DNA from: Teredinibacter turnerae
GTDB taxonomy: Bacteria; Pseudomonadota; Gammaproteobacteria; Pseudomonadales; Cellvibrionaceae
Direction of reading: 5' to 3'
DNA: 64,000 nucleotides
NCBI RefSeq assembly: GCF_037935975.1
Contig: NZ_CP149817.1
Location: 2,852,001-2,916,000 of the forward strand
This document shows positions 57,368 to 64,000 of this stretch, in pieces. The stretch's first letter is position 1; each line of letters opens with the position of its first letter. The notes under the pieces are model-generated. The model saw nothing but the letters and a program-made list of their open reading frames with translations. It had not been told where the DNA came from and did no database searches. Made by a program: the position numbers and the translations under genes.

Positions 57368-59083
57368 TTACGATTTCTGCATTTGCTGTGTAAAGGTAAT
57401 TTCTATAAATTCGGCGGGCCGGGTAACTGCCACCAATACCGATACACGCAAAATACCTTCGAGAATATCTTCCGATGTCATTGTTTCGCCAAGCCCAACA
57501 TACACACTAAACGCGTCGTCTGGGGTGGAGCCCGCCAATCCACCGCGCTTCCATATACCGGTAAGAAAATTACGAATCATGCTTTTGATCGTAATCCAGG
57601 TTTGCGCGTTGTTCGCCTCGAAAACATAGGCTTTGGTGCCCAGACGAATGGATTCTTCCATCATGATCATGGTGCGACGAACATTGATGTAACGCCAATC
57701 CAGACTATTGCCATCGAGCGTCCTGGCGCCCCACACCAAGGTGCCTTCGCCGATAAAACTGCGAATAGCATTTATCGATTTACCTTGCGTGGTAACATTG
57801 AGATCTTCCTGATCATCGTGGGTGATATTCACCGCAGGTGCTGATACAGAAGAAAGGCTAACATTGGCTGGAGCCTTCCAAACTCCGCGCAGTGTATCGA
57901 CCGCGGTATAAACTCCTGCCATCGCTGCTGCAGGTGGCAGTAAATTCAAGCGGGCGCTGATTGCTTTCAAAATTTGTACATAAAGCGGGCTGACAGCCAT
58001 TAGTGTTTTATTGAGCAGTGCTCGTTCGGCTTTAACCTGTAGTTCAATACTGGCATCGCTCTTGCCTTTTAAGGATGGATCGCTACCGTCATCCCGTTTA
58101 GAGATTTTTTTCTTGATTGCATCTGTAAGCTCAATTACACCTTCTAGCTCCTTAGCGAGGCTAGCCCGATTATCTAAAAGTACCTGCCCTTCTTTGGTGG
58201 GTTTGGCTTCACCGACATTACCATCGGCATCAGGCTCAGGTTCCTCCATGGGAACATCATCCGTAACCGCCACCTTGAGCTCCACCTTCAACAAGTCCAC
58301 TAGCGCGGACTTACCCTCCGGACTCAGAAAATCAAAGGTGATATCGGAATCCGCGGTGATGGTCGTGTTCACCCAAGGGTAATAAGCCGTCGCAAAATCT
58401 AGATAGTTGATACCCAAGGAATCGCGGAACGCCGCAATACAGTCTCCATCCGGGTCCTGCCGGTCTTTATGGCCATCGAAAATATCAAGGATCGCAACCC
58501 GGTTGCGCATCTTGTTGCCGCAGTGCAGAAGCGCGGCCTGCTGGACAGAGGTGCAGGTTTTAAGGTCTGCCAGACACACAGCTTCGGGAATAACGACCAT
58601 GGTTGGCTCGGGCTCTTTGATTAGTGGAGCGATGCCCTTGCGTAACTCATCGGCTTTTATTTCGCCTTCGCCGTCACCACTGGCATCGCCATCATAATCG
58701 CCTACGGAGACCACATAGCAGGCACCACCACCATTTTGGAAAAACAGCCGCATGGAAGAATACAAAATAAACTTCGCGTTTTTTTGGCTCAGTACTTTGC
58801 CGGTGCCACGTGAATCGCCGGGCGTACGCACCTTAACGTCGGCGACATCCAACGTGGGCGCATCGTCGATGGTGAATTTAGGGAATGGTGCACCACCAAA
58901 AAATCGCTCAAACTCCTTCATGGAAGTTATCCGCCAGGGCTTATTGAGCAGGGATTTATCACCGTTCTCCGCCTTCTGGGTATAGCCAATAAAAGCAGGA
59001 ACAGCGGTAGCAACCTCCACGACAGAATTCGGGAAGGCGTTTTTTTCGACTATATAGACGCCGGGCGTTTTCATTGCTGGCAT
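57368..59083 (-). CDS. Contractile sheath protein
   Basis: About 571 residues from ATG 59083 (AAGGA 7 bases upstream), a typical Afp2-4 N-terminus: MPAMKTPGVYIVEKNAFPNS, VPAFIGYTQKA. The C-terminal sheath core has FIGEGTLVWGARTLDGNS, WRYINVRRTMIMMEESIRL and FLTGIWKRGGLAGSTPDDAF. The middle (~240-430) carries an extra, acidic domain absent from small sheaths. It is the only sheath gene, whereas Afp has three (Afp2-4), so particle sheath is homogeneous. Longer starts would overlap the upstream gene. Confidence 0.95.
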   Translation of the reverse strand: MPAMKTPGVYIVEKNAFPNSVVEVATAVPAFIGYTQKAENGDKSLLNKPWRITSMKEFERFFGGAPFPKFTIDDAPTLDVADVKVRTPGDSRGTGKVLSQKNAKFILYSSMRLFFQNGGGACYVVSVGDYDGDASGDGEGEIKADELRKGIAPLIKEPEPTMVVIPEAVCLADLKTCTSVQQAALLHCGNKMRNRVAILDIFDGHKDRQDPDGDCIAAFRDSLGINYLDFATAYYPWVNTTITADSDITFDFLSPEGKSALVDLLKVELKVAVTDDVPMEEPEPDADGNVGEAKPTKEGQVLLDNRASLAKELEGVIELTDAIKKKISKRDDGSDPSLKGKSDASIELQVKAERALLNKTLMAVSPLYVQILKAISARLNLLPPAAAMAGVYTAVDTLRGVWKAPANVSLSSVSAPAVNITHDDQEDLNVTTQGKSINAIRSFIGEGTLVWGARTLDGNSLDWRYINVRRTMIMMEESIRLGTKAYVFEANNAQTWITIKSMIRNFLTGIWKRGGLAGSTPDDAFSVYVGLGETMTSEDILEGILRVSVLVAVTRPAEFIEITFTQQMQKS

Positions 59084-59099
59084 AATGATTTCCTTTCTG

Positions 59100-60044
59100 T
59101 TACTCGTTAATGAATGATTCCGCGAATGTCGTCGGGATGTCTTCGCCATCCAGATGCACGGCGAGGTTGCAGGAATCAGGTAGCGGCAAACAATCGATTA
59201 AAATATTTTGCCGCCCCCTGTAGGTATCTACTAGCGATGGATATGCTTTGTGCTTACTTTTCAGCTCCAACGGGCGTTGCGACACAAAGGTTTGTACCGC
59301 CCTGCCTTCGCTGATGTTTTCTATAGTGGAGTGAAAGGTATAATCCGGATAAACCACAGACAACCGCTCACTGGGAGTACGGTTTAGCAGATAATATTTC
59401 ACCCGATACGCGAGCGCGTTTAGCTGAACCCGTGTGTTTCGGCTCTGGCCTAGCGGTTCACCCAGCACATCAACAACCGGAAAACTAAGCACTATTGCGG
59501 GTTCCGATTTCAGCGACTTATAAAGACTGGCCAGACGGATGTTGACCGGCCTTTTATCAGTTGGCTTAATTATGATTTCAGATACGGGAGGCAAACTATT
59601 GATTTCGCCTAACTCTTGTAACCCAGGTATAGCATCCACATTGAGAAAACTCAGCTCGAGGTCTTCGTTCTGGGTTTGCCAGTCGATTCGGTAAGAGTCC
59701 AAAGCCCTAATGCCAGAACTCGCATTTTTTTTGTTTTCAGTCTGATCTTTCGCTTCCGTTTTTTTTGGCTTAGGTAAATCGGTTACCTGAAAGAAGAGCG
59801 CTCTATCCTTCGGGCGAATTTCAAACAACATCCATTCATTTGCAAACTGTTCACGCAACTCCAATTCCGTCCATTTGCGATCATTCCATGCCATCTGAAA
59901 TCCGCCAGGCCGAGGAATAGTCATCCAGTCCAGTGCCGCCATCAGTCGTGCTGTTTCTTCATCTGGCACAACCGAATAGTTAAAATCAACACAGTTCTCG
60001 CAGTATTTATGAGGAAGCGTTAGACTGAATAGCGGCTTGTACAT
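59100..60044 (-). CDS. Conserved eCIS protein of unknown function
   Basis: 314 residues, no domain I recognise. N-terminus MYKPLFSLTLPHKYCENC; a charged Lys-rich linker (~108-130) splits it into two parts. Beta-rich C-terminal half (TPSERLSVVYPDYTFHSTIE, LVDTYRGRQNILIDCLPLPD). It lies between the cap/Pvc16-like gene and the sheath gene, with 1-base spacing to the former, so it is probably a structural or assembly factor at the sheath end. Proposed role is from position only. Confidence 0.75.
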   Translation of the reverse strand: MYKPLFSLTLPHKYCENCVDFNYSVVPDEETARLMAALDWMTIPRPGGFQMAWNDRKWTELELREQFANEWMLFEIRPKDRALFFQVTDLPKPKKTEAKDQTENKKNASSGIRALDSYRIDWQTQNEDLELSFLNVDAIPGLQELGEINSLPPVSEIIIKPTDKRPVNIRLASLYKSLKSEPAIVLSFPVVDVLGEPLGQSRNTRVQLNALAYRVKYYLLNRTPSERLSVVYPDYTFHSTIENISEGRAVQTFVSQRPLELKSKHKAYPSLVDTYRGRQNILIDCLPLPDSCNLAVHLDGEDIPTTFAESFINE

Positions 60045-60045
60045 A

Positions 60046-60615
60046 CTACTGCCCGAATGTGGGTTCCGGCGCAGATGCCGGATTAATTCGGCTAACCACG
60101 CTTTCGGATCGCAAGGTAATCAGCCGAACTTTATAGAAAACCGACGGTAGATATTTCCCTCCCAACACACCCCACAAATTTGTCGATTCATTGATGTCCG
60201 TGTTCTGGATATCCACAATTAACCGGTCCAGCCCCGGCGGTAAATCTGCTACGGTACGCCTGTCTATAACCGGGTTTTCGTGAAGGTGCTGAATGGCGTA
60301 GGACAAAAAGGTAAGCGCCTCTCCGTAGCGAGAGGCATGAAAATTAGCCGCTACATAAAGGTAAAAATTCAGATGTAAAGGCTCTTCCACCCTCAAAGTG
60401 CCGGCCTCGATGGTTTTAAATCTCGTGCTGTGCGCAAGCGTATCTTTTGCAATATTTGCTAGAAAAATCAAAATCTTATCGTTCGCTTCAATCGGGCTCA
60501 CACCGTCCGGCGATACCGGTGAAGCAAGCTGAACAATATCCTCATCCAGATCAACCCGATTGAGGATATACGCGTTCAAACGCGTCGCGATGAGATTTAG
60601 AGCTTTGTCCAACAT
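60046..60615 (-). CDS. DUF4255/Pvc16-like cap protein
   Basis: 189 residues. Family pattern: MLDKALNLIATRLNAYI start, VSPIEANDKILIFLANIAKD, LHLNFYLYVAANFHASRYGEALTFLSYAIQHLHENP. Afp16/Pvc16 proteins terminate tube and sheath growth at the distal end. It is first in the 25-kb minus-strand operon, unlike Afp/PVC where it is last, an order seen in other eCIS lineages. Confidence 0.92.
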   Translation of the reverse strand: MLDKALNLIATRLNAYILNRVDLDEDIVQLASPVSPDGVSPIEANDKILIFLANIAKDTLAHSTRFKTIEAGTLRVEEPLHLNFYLYVAANFHASRYGEALTFLSYAIQHLHENPVIDRRTVADLPPGLDRLIVDIQNTDINESTNLWGVLGGKYLPSVFYKVRLITLRSESVVSRINPASAPEPTFGQ

Positions 60616-61087
60616 AAGGTAACGTCTTGTCTATTTTTTTGATGCGAATATGCCACTGCACGCGAAGATATGTACGCGCAAGGCTAGTTATGCTGGCGCC
60701 CTGAAACGATTGATCATCACGCAAAAGTCTGTTTTCCTGCAGCTGCCTGATGGCACGGATCAGGCCCAACACCTAGGCGCCTTTGCCCAAAATACGGTAA
60801 AAAGCGAGCTACACCTTCTGAAGCCTGTTGGTACAGAGCTGGGAATTCGCACTCACTTCAGCCTCAGCTGGCTTCTTTGCCTAAACCTACCACAGCGAAC
60901 AGGTTTAGTTTGAGGTCAGGCTTGTTCGTATAAGAGTGTCACTGACGCGTGGAGGCGGGAAATGAATATTGGATATGCTGTAATAACGGGGCGTTATTGG
61001 TAGGATTGGCAAGTACACGCAGTGGATGAGTAATGAGCTGTATTGCGCTAGGTTGAACTGGATTGGGTAATTACAAGTGGCTTTCTA
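60616..61087. promoter_or_regulatory. Region upstream of the eCIS operon
   Basis: 472 bp between the first eCIS gene and repeat copy D. It must contain the promoter of the eCIS operon (minus strand). No ORF convinces me, and no clear regulator-binding palindrome or -35/-10 pair stands out. Confidence 0.5.
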
Positions 61088-61430
61088 GGGCCTGTTAACA
61101 CTAATTCAATTCGCTCTGCTGGAGCCTGTATTTTCAGGATGAAAGGCATTTTTGGCGTTGTTTAGCGGGCTAAACGAGCGAAAAATAACGCATCAGCCTG
61201 GAAATACAGGCCCAGCCCTGCGGGTTGCGGCTAAAATCCCGCTCTCAGCGTTGTTTATCGCTCATTTGGAACAACCACTAAAACGCCGGGAGCGTTTTAG
61301 CGTGTAACCCCGTAGGGGTGAGGCATAGGGATATGCCGAACAACCTGCACTCCAAACGTCGGGGTGCCGCATCACTCGATAGCGAAATTTTAGCCGCAAC
61401 AGAATGAATCGAATTAGTGTTAACAGGCCC
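61088..61430 (-). mobile_element. 343-bp MITE-like element, copy D (inverted)
   Basis: Reverse orientation to copies A-C, exact 343 bp, TA at 61086-61087 and 61431-61432. Shares variant bases with copy A (CCCCTACGGGG). Lies upstream of the eCIS operon. Confidence 0.92.
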
Positions 61431-61432
61431 TA

Positions 61433-61909
61433 GCAGTGTTGGGATGCCTTAGACGATCACTCTGTCAACGCCTGCTACTTTATTGGGTTTAACTTGTCTA
61501 ATCCACGCTGTAGATTTTCCCGCTCCAGAATGTAATTAGACGACGTTCTTGTACGTTGGAGTTTTGGTTCAACTAGTTTTATGGTTTAACCTACTGGGTT
61601 CAAACTTTATGAAAAGCCGATCAAAAATTAAATAACTCTACGAGGGTAAAGTATTTCGCATTTCGGAAGACTGAAAATCAAAGGGGACGAATTACCTAAA
61701 GCGATCGGCAATGCATAAGAATAGTATTCGGACACCCAAGCCGCTATAAAAACAGGTCGTTCGCTTAAAAATGAATAGTGTTCCAGGTACCCCCCCAAAA
61801 AACCCAACACTCAGCTTATTTACGCAACGGTTGAAGTGAATTTGTTAAAAAAATACGCATAGTGAATACACAAAAGAACCTAAACCCCTGGTTCAAATAG
61901 TGAAAATTT
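61433..61909. other. Gap between repeat copy D and Cys-rich gene
   Basis: 477 bp, AT-rich, no supported gene. A 60-codon minus-strand frame at 61628-61810 has no family feature or ribosome site. I see no repeats or hairpins of note. Confidence 0.5.
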
Positions 61910-62281
61910 CTATAACTTTGTTGATTTACTAGAAAAATAAAAACCGACTACTGCACCGATGATCGCACTGGAAAATGCCAGCAATTCATTGAAATGGGTA
62001 CTATTTAATAGTGCCGCCAATGAAACCATTATCAGTAACGAAAAGGTCAACACTATTGCGAGCACGGGCGCGATCCGCTTGTTCATTCGCTCAGTTAAGG
62101 GTTCCGCCCTGCCAATTCCACCGCACGCACCACACATCAGTCCTTTGTGCTGTCTACGCGACCAAAAACCAAGTTCATTTTTCTTTATGCAAGCGGCACA
62201 GCTAAAGCCATCTGGGCCATTCTGGCAGGTCCCAGTGCCAGAGCAGTGCTTACATTCATACAATGTGGAAACAACGTTCAT
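61910..62281 (-). CDS. Cys-rich membrane protein with DnaJ-like zinc ribbon
   Basis: About 123 residues. The N-terminal half has CKHCSGTGTC, CAAC and CGACGGIG, two CxxC(xGxG) knuckle-type pairs like the DnaJ zinc-finger. The C-terminal half has two membrane helices (~74-93, ~97-116). ATG 62281 with AAGGA 5 bases upstream is preferred over 62302. No J-domain. It stands alone between two 343-bp repeats. Role unknown; a membrane-tethered zinc-ribbon could be a redox or chaperone-like protein. Confidence 0.75.
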   Translation of the reverse strand: MNVVSTLYECKHCSGTGTCQNGPDGFSCAACIKKNELGFWSRRQHKGLMCGACGGIGRAEPLTERMNKRIAPVLAIVLTFSLLIMVSLAALLNSTHFNELLAFSSAIIGAVVGFYFSSKSTKL

Positions 62282-62527
62282 TTTCTTCCTTAGTTTCAAC
62301 ACCGCTATTTGTGGGCATGGGCGTAGCTGATTAATCCTATTCCTTTTTCAAACCCAAATATCAACGTGTATATTTCCACTAACTGGATTTTTAAACATTT
62401 GTAGCTTTAGTTAATTTTACTGAACTGGGACAGCGTTAACGACAACTGTTCCGTCGCTCTTGGAAAAATGGTGTTTACCATATTGCTTCATTGCTTCGCC
62501 CTACCTCCCCGAGACTGCCCCAAGCTA

Positions 62528-62870
62528 GGGCCTGTTAACACTAATTCAATTCGCTCTGCTGGAGCCTGTATTTTCAGGATGAAAGGCATTTTTGGCGTTG
62601 TTTAGCGGGCTAAACGAGCGAAAAATAACGCATCAGCCTGGAAATACAGGCCCAGCCCTGCGGGTTGCGGCTAAAATCCCGCTCTCAGCGTTGTTTATCG
62701 CTCATTTGGAACAACCACTAAAACGCCGGGAGCGTTTTAGCGTGTAACCCCGCAGGGGTGAGGCATAGGGATATGCCGAACAATCTGCGCTCCAAACGTC
62801 AGGGTGCCGCATCACTCGATAGCGAAATTTTAGCCGCAACAGAATGAATCGAATTAGTGTTAACAGGCCC
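62528..62870 (-). mobile_element. 343-bp MITE-like element, copy E (inverted)
   Basis: Same orientation as copy D, exact 343 bp, TA flanks at 62526-62527 and 62871-62872. Carries CCCCGCAGGGG (reverse of copies B/C). Its right-hand TA is part of the stop codon of the SRPBCC gene. Confidence 0.92.
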
Positions 62871-63325
62871 TAAGATGCTCTCGCGAGCTGTTGCGACTCC
62901 ACTTGGTGTTTAAGCGCCCTGTTCATGGCCTCGAACCCTGCGCGGGCGCCGGATTCTATTTTTTTCCAACTCAGCCCAACGAGAATGCCGCTGTAGGCCT
63001 CTTGGTTCACAAACAAACACTGGTTGGATGAGGTGCTTGAAATATCAAATCGATGCACACTATCGAATAAGCCGCCGATAAGAAATTTGCTTGTCCAGCA
63101 CAAAGACTTTGCGCTTTCAAACTCGCAAATTTTGGTTTTGAATTGCATTCGCTGGGAATCCTTAAATGCGACTGAAATCGTAACGTTCTCGTGAAGCTGC
63201 GCCGTGCCCTTAACATCAACCATAAACGGGTTCCAGTTTTGATACGCGTGAAAATCGGTTAAGGTTTGCCATACTTGGTGGCTCGGTGCATCAATTTGAA
63301 TTTGAGTAACGATTTCTTTGCTCAC
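62870..63325 (-). CDS. SRPBCC (START-like) family protein
   Basis: 151 residues. SRPBCC/polyketide-cyclase-type pattern: IVTQIQIDAPSHQVWQTLTDF, AYQNWNPFMVDVKG, and a C-terminal WKKIESGARAGFEAMNRALK helix. Such proteins bind hydrophobic ligands and can act as cyclases. It overlaps the upstream PfaD-family gene by four bases (ATGA), so the two are translationally coupled and it may take part in the same polyketide or lipid pathway (inference). The stop TAG is completed by repeat copy E. Confidence 0.85.
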   Translation of the reverse strand: MSKEIVTQIQIDAPSHQVWQTLTDFHAYQNWNPFMVDVKGTAQLHENVTISVAFKDSQRMQFKTKICEFESAKSLCWTSKFLIGGLFDSVHRFDISSTSSNQCLFVNQEAYSGILVGLSWKKIESGARAGFEAMNRALKHQVESQQLARAS

Positions 63326-64000
63326 AGGGCGTCCACCTCCGCCAGCATAAAGCGGTTAACATAATCCTGGGCACCTTGCATGAGCTGGCTCGCAATATTA
63401 GCGACGTATCGATTTCTCCAGGACTCCAGTTCCGTGCCCTTAACCCACTGGTTAAACGAACCCAACGCCGGGCCGCACTGAACCTGGTAATTAACCCGCT
63501 GTTGCCTTTCGCCACGCAGCGCCATGCGGGTCCCATGAATAAAGTACCATTTAAACACCAACGCCATTTTATGCTTGGGTGACTCTACGGCCTTTTTAAC
63601 TTCTTCCGGGCGAGCGCGAAGATAAAACGCTTCGGTTTCCTGCCAGATTTCGTCGATTGAACGGGTAAATATCTGCTTCTCGAGCTTAGTGATAACGTCA
63701 CGAGGAATAGCATCCAGACTGTCGTAGTTTTTGTAAAGCTCGTAGAGCTTGTTAGCGCGCACGTGGAAAAGGCTTCCCTTTTTAAGCACTTGTACTTTTG
63801 CCCCCAGTTCAAACATATCGCCCGCTGGCACTATCGCCATATCCTGAGGTTGGGCTTTTTCAAGCATGTCTTTCACATCCTCGCTTACGCCCGCTTCCAC
63901 AGTGCATTGGTTAATGCTGCCGGTAACCACAAAATCGGCACCGAGCATAAAAGCAGCAGCAATCGCCTGGGGTGTGCCCAAGCCGCCCGCCGCACCAACT
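63322..64000 (-). CDS. PfaD-family enoyl reductase, 3' part
   Basis: Partial: the gene enters from beyond the window's right edge. Visible part (~226 residues) has GLGTPQAIAAAFMLGADFVVTGSINQ of the FMN-binding barrel and the family-specific C-terminal region (GDMFELGAKVQVLKKGSLF, RANKLYELYKNYDSLDAIP, KWYFIHGTRMALRGERQ). PfaD-like proteins serve polyunsaturated fatty acid synthases and trans-AT polyketide synthases as in trans enoyl reductases. Its presence implies a polyketide or PUFA cluster continuing to the right. Confidence 0.92.
   Translation of the reverse strand, partial: VGAAGGLGTPQAIAAAFMLGADFVVTGSINQCTVEAGVSEDVKDMLEKAQPQDMAIVPAGDMFELGAKVQVLKKGSLFHVRANKLYELYKNYDSLDAIPRDVITKLEKQIFTRSIDEIWQETEAFYLRARPEEVKKAVESPKHKMALVFKWYFIHGTRMALRGERQQRVNYQVQCGPALGSFNQWVKGTELESWRNRYVANIASQLMQGAQDYVNRFMLAEVDAL

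Noticed and set aside
60551-60913. ORFs on both strands upstream of the cap gene
   Set aside because: No domain or ribosome site; region is more likely the eCIS promoter.
61088-62870. Repeat pair as a composite transposon
   Set aside because: No transposase in or between the copies; only non-autonomous ends are seen.

Overview
The window looks like the chromosome of a marine gammaproteobacterium. The gene content (a PfaD-type polyketide gene, a FAAL/ACP/desaturase lipid cluster, a very large DUF11 surface protein and a contractile injection system) is most like Teredinibacter, Saccharophagus and other Cellvibrionales. That placement is inference from gene content and base composition; there is no rRNA or other marker gene. 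I saw no tRNA, CRISPR array or complete insertion sequence.

Layout, left to right. (1) About 0.3-6.7 kb, minus strand: a compact lipid or natural-product cluster of fatty acyl-AMP ligase, desaturase, acyl carrier protein, second desaturase, small GNAT-like protein and FAD-linked oxidase. (2) 6.7-8.4 kb: intergenic DNA with a 265-bp non-autonomous element, then a LysR regulator. (3) 9.4-16.2 kb, minus strand: a four-gene membrane operon. It encodes a pentameric-ligand-gated-channel-like protein, a cyclic-nucleotide-binding SLC13-type transporter, a periplasmic substrate-binding protein, and a fusion of a Leu/Ile/Val-type binding domain to a MscS-type channel. (4) 16.9-21.3 kb: acyltransferase, cupin, Tat-exported alpha/beta hydrolase and a divergent LysR regulator. 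(5) 21.6-31.3 kb: one 3212-codon ORF joining a DUF11-repeat surface protein to an OmpA-type outer membrane protein. (6) 31.9-35.6 kb: an ABC-2 exporter, membrane-fusion lipoprotein and TetR regulator, with a clear palindromic operator. (7) 35.8-60.6 kb, minus strand: a complete extracellular contractile injection system (eCIS): cap/Pvc16, sheath, tubes, spike, PAAR, gp25, two baseplate proteins, tape measure and AAA+ ATPase. It ends in a membrane-anchored GH18-like protein, a DUF4157 protein and a candidate cargo. (8) 61-64 kb: a small Cys-rich membrane protein between two repeats, then a SRPBCC protein and the 3' part of a PfaD-family gene that runs off the window.

A 343-bp element with terminal inverted repeats, TA flanks and internal hairpins occurs five times (one copy cut by the window start). 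It behaves like a MITE. Two copies sit exactly on the TA of a gene's stop codon and rebuild a TAG stop with their own first base; a third changes the C-terminus of the neighbouring oxidase.

The most unusual parts are the four-gene sensor/channel operon, the fused surface-protein/OmpA ORF, the eCIS with its accessory genes, and the stop-codon insertions of the repeat. Start codons were moved from the longest ORF where a Shine-Dalgarno site or a 1-8 base overlap with the upstream gene supported it; several genes in the operons use GTG or TTG.
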